From assembly GCA_020249265.1 (NCBI GenBank), contig JADCGA010000001.1:186001-250000 (forward strand): a stretch of 64,000 nt of DNA, in the 5' to 3' direction. Position numbers and translations under genes: made by a program. Every line of letters begins with the position of its first letter. Positions within the stretch are counted from its first letter, which is position 1. The notes beneath the pieces were generated by a model that had not been told where the DNA came from, searched no databases, and worked only from the letters and a program-made list of their open reading frames with translations. Below, one piece after another: positions 36,239 to 44,144 of this stretch. This DNA comes from Roseomonas sp. Lineage in GTDB: Bacteria > Pseudomonadota > Alphaproteobacteria > Acetobacterales > Acetobacteraceae.

Positions 36239-37525
36239 ATGGATGCCACCCATGACCCCGGCCTAAAAAGCTGGGTCGCTTCAGCCAATCAGCCGGGGCA
36301 GGATTTCCCAATCCAGAACCTGCCCTTTGGCATCTTCAGCCGCGCCGGAGAAGCACCGCGCGGCGGGGTTGCGATTGGCGAGATGATTCTGGATTTGCGC
36401 GCGGCCATCTCGGCGGAGCTGTTATCTGGTGCGGCGGCTGATGTGGCTGCCGGGCCTTCGTTGAATGGGCTTATGGCCATGGGCAGGGGCGCTTCTGCAC
36501 GTTTGCGCGCGCAAATCTCCGCACTGCTGGCCGCTGGGTCATCCGCCGAAGCCATGGCCGCGCGCATTCTGGTGCCCATGCGCGATGCGCGCATGCATCT
36601 GCCCGCCACGGTCGCGAATTTCTCCGATTTCATGGCAAGCTATGATCACTGCGCGCGGCTTGGTGTCCGGCGCGATCCGAAGAACCCCCTGCCTCAGGCT
36701 TTCCGCCATTTGCCGGTTGCCTATCATTCCCGCGCCAGTTCCGTGCGCGTGAGTGGCGAGGATGTGATCCGCCCGCATGGCCAATGGGCGCGGAGCGATG
36801 GCGAGGTGCGCTTTGGCCCATCAGACGCGATGGATTACGAATTGGAATTGGCGATCTGGATCGCGGGTGAGAATGCACTCGGCACGCCCATCACGATGGC
36901 CGATGCACCGCAGCGCATCTTCGGCTTCGGGCTTTTGAATGATTGGTCCGCGCGCGATATCCAGCGTTGGGAAATGCCGCCGCTGGGGCCATTTTTGGCG
37001 AAGAGTATTTCCACCTCGGTCTCGCCCTGGGTGGTCACGGCGGAGGCTTTGGAACCCTTCGCGCAAGCGGCACCGGCGATTGCCCCGCCGCCTTTGCCCT
37101 ATCTGGATAGCGCCTGGAACCGCGCCGCCGGTGCGCTGGGCATTCGCATGCAGGCGTTCTTAGTAACAGCAAAGATGCGCGCGGAAGGTGCCGCGCCCGC
37201 CTTGCTGACCGATACGGAATTCGCCCGCATGTATTGGACCGCGGCACAAATGGTGGCGCATCACGGCACCAATGGCTGCAATCTGCTGCCCGGCGATTTG
37301 CTTGGCAGCGGCACGGTTTCTGGCCCGGAAGATACGGCCGCTGCGTGCCTTGCCGAACTTGGCCTTACCGGCCCCATCACCCTACCCAATGGTGAAACTC
37401 GCCGATGGTTGCAGGATGGTGATGAGGTGATTTTCCGCGCCCGCGCCGAAGCGCCTGGCGCCGTTTCCATTGGCTTTGGTGAATGTCGCGGCGCCATCGC
37501 ACCCGCCATTGCCTGGCCTGTTTGA
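36239..37525 (+). CDS. fahA: Fumarylacetoacetase
   Basis: Last enzyme of the homogentisate route of tyrosine breakdown: splits fumarylacetoacetate to fumarate and acetoacetate. It has 428 residues. The N-terminal SH3-like domain reads SWVASANQPGQDFPIQNLPF (11-30). The metal and catalytic residues line up with mouse FAH: D130, H137, E201, E203, D235 and K255, with NDWSARDIQRWE near 234. AGAGGA before the ATG at 36239 supports this start over 36203. No homogentisate dioxygenase gene is near. It is followed 22 bases later by the cyclase pair, so it may belong to a different ring-cleavage set. Confidence 0.92.
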   Translation: MDATHDPGLKSWVASANQPGQDFPIQNLPFGIFSRAGEAPRGGVAIGEMILDLRAAISAELLSGAAADVAAGPSLNGLMAMGRGASARLRAQISALLAAGSSAEAMAARILVPMRDARMHLPATVANFSDFMASYDHCARLGVRRDPKNPLPQAFRHLPVAYHSRASSVRVSGEDVIRPHGQWARSDGEVRFGPSDAMDYELELAIWIAGENALGTPITMADAPQRIFGFGLLNDWSARDIQRWEMPPLGPFLAKSISTSVSPWVVTAEALEPFAQAAPAIAPPPLPYLDSAWNRAAGALGIRMQAFLVTAKMRAEGAAPALLTDTEFARMYWTAAQMVAHHGTNGCNLLPGDLLGSGTVSGPEDTAAACLAELGLTGPITLPNGETRRWLQDGDEVIFRARAEAPGAVSIGFGECRGAIAPAIAWPV

Positions 37526-37547
37526 TCATACAAGAAGGAGAAACCCC

Positions 37548-38336
37548 ATGCCCCGTCGCATTGTTGATATTTCAGTCGCCCTCAAGGCCGGCATCATCAG
37601 TGACCCGCCGCATGCTTTGCCCAAGATTGAATATCTGGACCATCACATGACCGCGCCCGGCATGGCGCAGGATTTCGGCATCAGCGTGGATCAATTGCCG
37701 GAAGGCGAATATGCCGCGATTGAGCGCGTGCAGATCAGCACCCATAACGGTACGCATATTGACGCGCCTTATCATTATTTCAGCCGCATGAATGAAAGGC
37801 TGGTGCCGGGTGGGGAGCCTTCCTGGCGCATTGATGAAGTGCCGCTCGATTGGTGCTTGCAGCCTGGCGTGAAGCTAGATTTCCGGCATTTTGATCATGG
37901 CTATGTCGCGACAGCCAATGATGTGAAGGCGGAATTGAAGCGCATTGGCCATACGCTAAAGCCTCTGGAAATCGTTGTCGTGAATACCGCCGCCGGCGCG
38001 CGCTATGGCGAAGATGATTACATCCATTCCGGCTGCGGCATGGGCAAGGAAGCCACGCTTTGGCTGCTGGAACAGGGCGTGCGCGTGACGGGCACGGATG
38101 GCTGGTCCTGGGATGCGCCGTTTTCACTGACGAAGAAAAAGGTCGCGGCCACAGGCGATGTTTCGCTGATCTGGGAAGGCCATCGCGCGGGGCGAGAGAT
38201 TGGCTATTGCCACATCGAAAAACTCTCCAACCTGGATAAGCTGCCGCCCAGCGGCTTCACCATTTCCTGCCTGCCGGTGAAGGTCTATCGCGGCTCCGCC
38301 GGCTGGACCCGCGCTGTCGCGATTTTTGAAGAGTAA
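37548..38336 (+). CDS. Cyclase-family protein (kynurenine formamidase-like metal hydrolase), copy 1
   Basis: Metal-dependent hydrolase of the cyclase/KynB superfamily, 262 residues. The metal motif HNGTHIDAPYH gives H66, H70, D72 and H76. GAAGGAG precedes the ATG. The next gene, 10 bases on, encodes a protein of exactly the same length and very high likeness, so this is a tandem duplication. Substrates in the family include N-formylkynurenine, isatin and other amides or lactams; none can be assigned. The gene set with fumarylacetoacetase and a Bug receptor suggests breakdown of an imported aromatic or cyclic compound. Confidence 0.87.
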   Translation: MPRRIVDISVALKAGIISDPPHALPKIEYLDHHMTAPGMAQDFGISVDQLPEGEYAAIERVQISTHNGTHIDAPYHYFSRMNERLVPGGEPSWRIDEVPLDWCLQPGVKLDFRHFDHGYVATANDVKAELKRIGHTLKPLEIVVVNTAAGARYGEDDYIHSGCGMGKEATLWLLEQGVRVTGTDGWSWDAPFSLTKKKVAATGDVSLIWEGHRAGREIGYCHIEKLSNLDKLPPSGFTISCLPVKVYRGSAGWTRAVAIFEE

Positions 38337-38346
38337 GGGGGACGCA

Positions 38347-39135
38347 ATGGCACGCCGTTTCATTGATATCTCTGTCGCACTCAAGGGCGGGATCGCTTCC
38401 GACCCGCCGCATATGCTGCCGGAGATTGAGTATCACGACCATCACATGACTGCGCCGCGCTTGGCGCAGGAATTCGGCATCAGCGTGGATCAATTGCCCG
38501 AAGGCCAATTCGCCGCGCGGGAAGTGGTGCGCATCACGACGCATAGCGGGACGCATCTTGATTCGCCCTATCACTTCTTCAGCCGCATGAATGAAAGAAC
38601 CGTTCCGGGTGGTGAGCCTTCCTGGCGTATTGATGAAGTGCCGCTTGATTGGTGCTTTCAGCCTGGTGTGAAGCTGGATTTCCGGCATTTTCCGGATGGC
38701 TATGTCGCAACGCCAGAAGATGTGCAGGCGGAGCTGAAGCGCATCGGCCATGTGCTGAAACCGCTTGAAATTGTGGTGGTGAATACCCGCGCCGCGAGCC
38801 GTTACGGGCAGGATGATTTCATCCATAGCGGCTGCGGTGTTGGCAAGGCGGCCACGCTTTGGCTGTTGGAACAGGGCGTGCGCGTGACGGGCATTGATGG
38901 CTGGTCCTGGGATGCGCCGTTTTCGTTAACGAAGAAGAAGGTTCAGGAAACCGGTGATGCTTCCTTGATTTGGGAAGGCCACCGCGCGGGCCGTGAGATT
39001 GGCTATTGCCACATGGAAAAACTGACGAATTTGGAAAGCCTGCCGCCGGATGGCTTCATGATTTCCTGCTTCCCGGTGAAGGTGCATCGCGGTTCGGCTG
39101 GCTGGACGCGTGCCGTTGCGATTATTGAGGAATGA
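38347..39135 (+). CDS. Cyclase-family protein, copy 2 (tandem paralogue)
   Basis: Second cyclase-type hydrolase, again 262 residues, with no gap against copy 1. Roughly four of five residues are identical by eye. The metal motif reads HSGTHLDSPYH. Changes cluster in small patches (for instance HPGM/RLAQ near 36-42 and ATANDV/ATPEDV near 125), while the long GWSWDAPFSLTKKKV block is unchanged. AAGGGGG precedes the ATG at 38347. Its stop overlaps the Bug gene start (ATGA), so the whole set is one transcript. The pair may form a heteromer or have split substrates. Confidence 0.87.
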   Translation: MARRFIDISVALKGGIASDPPHMLPEIEYHDHHMTAPRLAQEFGISVDQLPEGQFAAREVVRITTHSGTHLDSPYHFFSRMNERTVPGGEPSWRIDEVPLDWCFQPGVKLDFRHFPDGYVATPEDVQAELKRIGHVLKPLEIVVVNTRAASRYGQDDFIHSGCGVGKAATLWLLEQGVRVTGIDGWSWDAPFSLTKKKVQETGDASLIWEGHRAGREIGYCHMEKLTNLESLPPDGFMISCFPVKVHRGSAGWTRAVAIIEE

Positions 39136-40079
39136 CGTGGATGAAGGGCCTGTTTTTCCTTACGCTATTGCTGATACCCCTTGCCGCAAAGGCTTTTCCG
39201 GATCGGCCCGTGACCATCATCAACCCCTATGCCACCGGCAGCAGCACCGATGCGGCGGCGCGCGCCTTGGCTGAGGCCTTCACGCGTGATTTCGGGCAGA
39301 ATTTCGTGGTGACCAGCCAATCCGGCGCATCGGGCGTGGTGGGCATGCGGGCGCTGTTGGCGGCAGCACCGGATGGGCATACCCTGGCCTATGCGCCGCT
39401 GGTGCCGCTCGCGTTTCAGCCGCATCTCGTGCGCAATACTGGGCTTGGGCCGGATGCCGTGGCGCCTGTCTGCAACGTGACGGAGAATATTCTCGGCATC
39501 ATGGTGAAGGCCGATAGCCCGTGGCGGACGCTGCCCGATATGGTCGCGGCGGCGAAGCAGCGGCCCTTGAGTTATGGCTCCCCAGGGCCGAATTCCGCGC
39601 CGTTTCTTGGCGTTCATCGCGTGCAGGTCGCCGCTGGTGGGCAATGGACGCATGTGCCTTTTCGTGGCGACGGCGCGTCACTCACCGAAGTGATCGCGGG
39701 GCGCTTGGATTTCGCGGCGATTGTGGTGGCTTCCGGCGTGCCCATGGCGCGGGTGGGGCAAACACGCTTGGTCGCCGTTTTCTCCGAAGGGCGCCACCCG
39801 GCCTTTCCGGATGTGCCGACAGCGCGCGAACAGGGGATTGATGCTTTCCAGCCTTCCTTTGCGGCGCTTTGGGCAACGCGCCGCACGCCGGAACCCATTC
39901 TGGATCGCTTGCAGGAAGCCTGCCGCCGCGCGATGGAAACCGAAGGCTTTAAGCGCTTCGCGGAAAACTGGGGCGCGGTGCCGCAATTTCGCGGGCGCGC
40001 GGATCTTGGGCGCTTGCTGGCAGCGGAATATGAGGCGACTGGCAGGGCTTTTCGCGAATTGGGGGTGCAGCCGGAATAA
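39132..40079 (+). CDS. Bug-family tripartite tricarboxylate transporter substrate-binding protein
   Basis: Third Bug-type periplasmic receptor, 315 residues. The signal peptide MTWMKGLFFLTLLLIPLAAK is probably cut after AKA. FPDRPVTIINPYATGSSTDA is the first binding loop and APDGHTLAYAP the second. The ATG at 39132 overlaps the cyclase stop; another ATG at 39141 has better ribosome-site spacing. Coupling to two cyclases and fumarylacetoacetase points to import of their substrate or a relative. It converges on glmS with nine bases between. Confidence 0.9.
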   Translation: MTWMKGLFFLTLLLIPLAAKAFPDRPVTIINPYATGSSTDAAARALAEAFTRDFGQNFVVTSQSGASGVVGMRALLAAAPDGHTLAYAPLVPLAFQPHLVRNTGLGPDAVAPVCNVTENILGIMVKADSPWRTLPDMVAAAKQRPLSYGSPGPNSAPFLGVHRVQVAAGGQWTHVPFRGDGASLTEVIAGRLDFAAIVVASGVPMARVGQTRLVAVFSEGRHPAFPDVPTAREQGIDAFQPSFAALWATRRTPEPILDRLQEACRRAMETEGFKRFAENWGAVPQFRGRADLGRLLAAEYEATGRAFRELGVQPE

Positions 40080-40088
40080 GGTTTCGCT

Positions 40089-41912
40089 TTATTCCACCGT
40101 CACGCTTTTCGCGAGGTTGCGCGGCTGATCCACATCCGTGCCCTTCAGCACGGCGACGTGATAGGCAAGGAACTGCACCGGAATAGTGTGCAGAATAGGC
40201 GCGGCGAAGGCCGGCACGCGCGGCAGCACCACAATGCGCTCGGCAAAGCCGCGTAGTTTTTCCGCGCCAAGATCATCGGTGAAGGCCATGACACGCCCAC
40301 CCCGCGCAGCCGATTCCTGAAGATTGGACGCGGTTTTTTCAAATAGCGGACCTGAGGGGCAGAGCGCTATCACCGGCACGGCAGGATCAATCAACGCAAT
40401 CGGGCCATGCTTCATTTCGCCGGCGGCGTATCCCTCGGCATGGATATAGGAAAGTTCCTTCAATTTCAGCGCGCCTTCTAAGGCGATTGGATAGAGCGAT
40501 CCTCGGCCAAGGAAAAGCACATCCCGCGCCTTGGCAACTTCTACCGCCATTGCACGAATGTCGTCATCGCGTTCCAGCACTGCGGCAGCGTTGGAAGGCA
40601 CCTCCAACAATGCCGCGGTGAGTTCCGCTTCCTGTTCCGCTGTAATGGTGCCACGCGCGCGACCAAGCCCGATGGCGAGGCAGGCCAATACCGCAAGCTG
40701 CGCAATCACCGATTTGGTGGAGGCAACGGCAACCTCCGGCCCCGCGACGGTGATCACCGCAGCATCGCTTTCGCGCACCATGGTACTTTCCGGCACATTC
40801 ACAATGGACAGGATGCGCTGGCCGCGCTGCTTCAATAGCCGAAGTGCCGCGAGCGTATCGGCGGTCTCGCCGCTTTGGCTGAGCAACAGCGCGCCACCAC
40901 CCTTCGGCAAGGGCGGGTCGCGATAGCGCAATTCGCTGGCAAAATCAGCATCCACGGGCAGGCGCGCCACTTCCTCAATCCAATAGCGCCCGACCAAACC
41001 CGCCAGATAAGCACTGCCGCAAGCGGTCATGATCAGCCGCGGGACTGTCAAGGCATCAAAGGGCAGATCGGGAAGGATCACGCGCCGCTGCGCCGGTTCC
41101 AGGTAGCGCGTCAGCGTATCGCCAAGCACCACCGGATGTTCATGCAATTCCTTTTCCATGAAGTGGCGGTAATTGCCCTTGCCCGTGGTGGCGCCTGAAA
41201 CGGTCGTCAGCTTGATCTCGCGCACCACTTCAGCGCCTGTCACGTCATGAAACCGCGCGCCACTCCGATCCAGCACTGCCCAATCGCCTTCTTCCAGATA
41301 GGCGATACGCCGGGTCAGCGGCGCCAAGGCAAGTGCATCCGATCCCACAAACATCTCGCCATCGCCGAAACCCACCGCCAACGGCGCACCCTGGCGGGCG
41401 CAGATCAGCAATTCCGGATGGCCCGCGAAAATCATCGCCAGCGCAAAGGCGCCATGCACGCGCTTCAATGCTGCTGCCGCTGCGGCTTCCGGCGCATGGC
41501 CGGCTTGCAGAAAATCATCAACCAGCAGGGCGAAGGTTTCCGTATCGGTTTCGGTCTGGAAATCATGGCCGCGCGCTTCCAATTCGGCGCGCAACTCAGC
41601 GTGGTTTTCGATGATGCCGTTATGGACAACAACCACGCGCGCCGTACCATGCGGATGCGCATTGCGCGTTGTGGGCGCGCCATGCGTGGCCCAGCGCGTA
41701 TGGCCGATGCCGGTGGTGCCGGGCAGCGGGCTTGTTTCCAAAACGGCGGCCAGATTGCCAAGCTTGCCCTCGGCACGCTGGCGATCAATCTTGCCGTCAA
41801 TCAGCGTCGCAATGCCGGCGCTGTCATAACCGCGATATTCCAGCCGCCGCAGCGCTTCCAAAAGCCGAGGCGCCGCTGCCTGTTGCCCAACCACACCAAC
41901 AATGCCGCACAT
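40089..41912 (-). CDS. glmS: Glutamine-fructose-6-phosphate aminotransferase (isomerizing)
   Basis: Makes glucosamine 6-phosphate from fructose 6-phosphate and glutamine, the entry to peptidoglycan and lipopolysaccharide amino sugars. It has 607 residues. The nucleophile is C2 in MCGIVGVVGQ, with GHTRWATHGAPTTRNAHPH in the amidase domain. Two SIS domains follow (LIMTACGSAYLAGLVGRYWI; FLGRGSLYPIALEGALKLKE). The tail DQPRNLAKSVTVE is universal. The start shares one base with the glmU stop (TGATG), so the two are co-translated. No glmS ribozyme is expected in this group, and none was seen. Confidence 0.97.
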   Translation of the reverse strand: MCGIVGVVGQQAAAPRLLEALRRLEYRGYDSAGIATLIDGKIDRQRAEGKLGNLAAVLETSPLPGTTGIGHTRWATHGAPTTRNAHPHGTARVVVVHNGIIENHAELRAELEARGHDFQTETDTETFALLVDDFLQAGHAPEAAAAAALKRVHGAFALAMIFAGHPELLICARQGAPLAVGFGDGEMFVGSDALALAPLTRRIAYLEEGDWAVLDRSGARFHDVTGAEVVREIKLTTVSGATTGKGNYRHFMEKELHEHPVVLGDTLTRYLEPAQRRVILPDLPFDALTVPRLIMTACGSAYLAGLVGRYWIEEVARLPVDADFASELRYRDPPLPKGGGALLLSQSGETADTLAALRLLKQRGQRILSIVNVPESTMVRESDAAVITVAGPEVAVASTKSVIAQLAVLACLAIGLGRARGTITAEQEAELTAALLEVPSNAAAVLERDDDIRAMAVEVAKARDVLFLGRGSLYPIALEGALKLKELSYIHAEGYAAGEMKHGPIALIDPAVPVIALCPSGPLFEKTASNLQESAARGGRVMAFTDDLGAEKLRGFAERIVVLPRVPAFAAPILHTIPVQFLAYHVAVLKGTDVDQPRNLAKSVTVE

Positions 41913-43219
41913 CAGCGCTTCCCCTTACCCTTGAAACCGCGCCCTGGCTTCACCGCCTGGCGCCCACGCGCAATCGCCAGCGCATCATCTGGCACATCTT
42001 GCGTAATCACACTGCCGGCGGCCACCAGCGCGCGCGCGCCAATTTTCACCGGCGCCACCAGCGCCGTATCGCTGCCAATGAAGGCGCCTTCGCCAATTTC
42101 GGTGCGATGTTTCGCCACCCCATCATAATTGCAGGTGATGGTGCCCGCGCCGATATTCGCCCCCGCGCCGATCGTGGCATCGCCCAGATAGGATAGATGA
42201 TTTGCCTTCGCACCAGCGCCGAGGGTGGTTGCCTTCAGCTCCACGAAATTGCCGACATGGGCGTGGGGTTCGATGACGCTGCCGGGGCGCAACCGCGCAT
42301 AGGGGCCAATCACCGCACCCCGCTTCACCATGCAACCTTCCAAATGGCTGAAGGCGCGGATGGTCACGCCATCTTCGACTGTAACGCCGGGTCCGAAAAA
42401 GATATTGGGTTCAAGCAGCACATCGGCGCCAAGCTTCGTGTCGTGGCTGAGATAAACTGTTTCTGGCAGCAACATCGTCACCCCACCCGCCATGGCCGCT
42501 TCACGCAAGCCGCGCTGCACTTCGGCTTCCGCTTGCGCCAATTCGGCGCGGCTATTGATGCCGCGAAGCTCGGCCTCTGGCGCTTCCACCGCGACCACGC
42601 GCTTGCCTTCCGCCCGCCCCTGCTGGATCACATCGGTCAGGTAATATTCACCCTTGGCATTATTGTTGCTGATCGCTCCCAACCAGCGGAACAAATCCTG
42701 CGCCGGGGCACAAATCACGCCGGCATTGCAAAGCCCGATCGCGCGTTCTTCCGCCGTCGCATCCGCCCATTCAACAATGCGCGCCACTTCGGATTTCTCA
42801 TCCAGCACCACACGGCCATAACGCGCGGGATCAGCGGGCCGCATGGCAAGCAGCGCAAGCCCAGCTGACTGTCGCGCCGCCACCAGCGCCTGCAAGGTAG
42901 CCGCAGAGATCAGCGGATTATCACCATAAAGCACCGCGACATCGCCCTGATGCCCACCCAGCAAGGGGGCGGCCTGCAGCGCCGCATGGCCGGTGCCGAG
43001 CCTTTCGCGCTGCACCACGACCTCGCGCGGTGCCACGGTGTCTTCCAGCGCCGGCATATCCGGCCCGACCACAACCACAATGCGCCCGAACACGTTTTCG
43101 CAGGCGCCGATCAAGTGCCGGATCATGGGCCGCCCCGCCAAGGGGTGCAGCACCTTGGGTTGGGCGGACCGCATGCGCGTGCCAAGGCCGGCGGCAAGGA
43201 TGATGGCGGCGGGGATCAT
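41912..43219 (-). CDS. glmU: Bifunctional N-acetylglucosamine-1-phosphate uridyltransferase / glucosamine-1-phosphate acetyltransferase
   Basis: Makes UDP-N-acetylglucosamine in two steps. It has 435 residues. The N-terminal nucleotidyltransferase shows IILAAGLGTRMRSAQPKVLH (5-24) and later VLYGDNPLI and NAGVICAP. The C-terminal left-handed beta helix includes GPYARLRPGSVIEPHAHVGN and GDATIGAGANIGAGTITCNY. It is a little shorter than the E. coli enzyme at the end. The ATG at 43217-43219 gives the usual N-terminus; a TTG seven codons earlier is less likely. No good ribosome site is visible. It is coupled to glmS. Confidence 0.95.
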   Translation of the reverse strand: MIPAAIILAAGLGTRMRSAQPKVLHPLAGRPMIRHLIGACENVFGRIVVVVGPDMPALEDTVAPREVVVQRERLGTGHAALQAAPLLGGHQGDVAVLYGDNPLISAATLQALVAARQSAGLALLAMRPADPARYGRVVLDEKSEVARIVEWADATAEERAIGLCNAGVICAPAQDLFRWLGAISNNNAKGEYYLTDVIQQGRAEGKRVVAVEAPEAELRGINSRAELAQAEAEVQRGLREAAMAGGVTMLLPETVYLSHDTKLGADVLLEPNIFFGPGVTVEDGVTIRAFSHLEGCMVKRGAVIGPYARLRPGSVIEPHAHVGNFVELKATTLGAGAKANHLSYLGDATIGAGANIGAGTITCNYDGVAKHRTEIGEGAFIGSDTALVAPVKIGARALVAAGSVITQDVPDDALAIARGRQAVKPGRGFKGKGKR

Positions 43220-43370
43220 GGGGGCGGTGGTAACGCCCAAGGCGGGCTTCGTCCAGACGCGGGCTGATGCGGCAGTGCGCCGTCGCCGTCAAATAGGGAT
43301 GTGGCGCTGGCGCTTCCGCCAGACCCCTTTCAGCATATCTCGCAGGTCACCGCAGGCCCAAAGGCATGGC

Positions 43371-43403
43371 ACGGCGTGAGCGCGCAAAAGGCTCCCACGC
43401 CGT
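43371..43403 (-). terminator. Strong hairpin after the small membrane protein gene (terminator without T run)
   Basis: ACGGCGTG (43371-43378) and CACGCCGT (43396-43403) pair perfectly, with a further AGC/GCT pairing inside. It lies 30 bases past the stop of the leftward membrane-protein gene and ahead of glmU. No T run follows on that strand, so it may slow or process the RNA rather than end it. The remaining gap to glmU shows nothing else. Confidence 0.4.
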
Positions 43404-43433
43404 TCATTTTCTACGCCTGTGCTTTACGAAGCC

Positions 43434-43907
43434 TCAAGCTGCGGCGGCAGACCCCGCAATACGGCGCATGCGCCGACGGAGCGAGAAGGCCATCATGGTG
43501 GCACCAGCAAAAAGCGGGATATAGGCAAAGCTCGGATCAACCTTCACGGTCCGGGCATTGGCCATTTTCAGCATGGTCTGACGCAAGCCAGTCCAGGGGT
43601 CGAGCGCCATCATGAAACCGATCAGCGCGGGCGCCAGCACCAGCAGAATGGCGAAAACAGCGGCATGTTCGGCATATTTTTCAAGCGATGCGACAAGGCG
43701 CGTTGCCACCGCCGCCGCCATGCCGACAAAGGCAAGGGCCGTCATCAGCGGAAGCTTGCTGAAGATGGAAAGCCCGTAAACCGCCGCGCCGCGCTGGCCG
43801 GAAAAGGTCACCGCGGGGAGGAAATACGCCACCAGCACCAAGGCGATGCCGCCGAATAGCAATCCCATTTCGACCCCATCGGATTTGCCCTTGTATTGAT
43901 CCATCAT
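43434..43907 (-). CDS. Small inner-membrane protein of unknown function
   Basis: Membrane protein of 157 residues that I do not recognise. Four hydrophobic spans are visible: GLLFGGIALVLVAYFLPAV (15-33), LPLMTALAFVGMAAAVAT, AAVFAILLVLAPALIGFM and FAYIPLFAGATMMAFSL. The last is followed by an arginine-rich end, RRRMRRIAG. AAAAGGG stands just before ATG ATG at 43907/43904. A palindrome-rich stretch lies about 70-100 bases upstream. The function is unknown. Confidence 0.72.
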   Translation of the reverse strand: MMDQYKGKSDGVEMGLLFGGIALVLVAYFLPAVTFSGQRGAAVYGLSIFSKLPLMTALAFVGMAAAVATRLVASLEKYAEHAAVFAILLVLAPALIGFMMALDPWTGLRQTMLKMANARTVKVDPSFAYIPLFAGATMMAFSLRRRMRRIAGSAAAA

Positions 43908-43975
43908 CCCTTTTCTCCCTTCCTGTCTCGCACGCCTTCCACAATCCCAAAATGGACCTGGGCGTGAAAATTGCA

Positions 43976-44006
43976 TAACTGTGACAGTTAAGTAACCTTA
44001 AGTCAC
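43976..44006. promoter_or_regulatory. Overlapping inverted repeats, candidate operator
   Basis: TAACTG-TGA-CAGTTA (43976-43990) is a perfect 15-base dyad. It overlaps a second, larger one: GTGAC..TTAAG (43981-43992) with CTTAA..GTCAC (43997-44006), differing by a two-base bulge. The spot is AT-rich for this genome and lies between the TPR gene stop and the membrane-protein gene start. It could be an operator for the membrane-protein gene or part of a terminator for the TPR gene. Confidence 0.45.
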
Positions 44007-44144
44007 TTGCAAGCCAATCGGAATCGCTCGGTATTTCGGAAATTTGAGCAGAAATTGCTTCGGTGTGGTTCCCATGCGTCACAGCAAACAGCGACGGCGA
44101 TAGGAGCCTGGGTCAATCCGGCTCGGTTGCCGGGCCGGGTGCCG

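Noticed and set aside
41247-42128. 293-codon rightward ORF opposite glmS/glmU
   Set aside because: Antisense shadow of essential genes, no motif or ribosome site.
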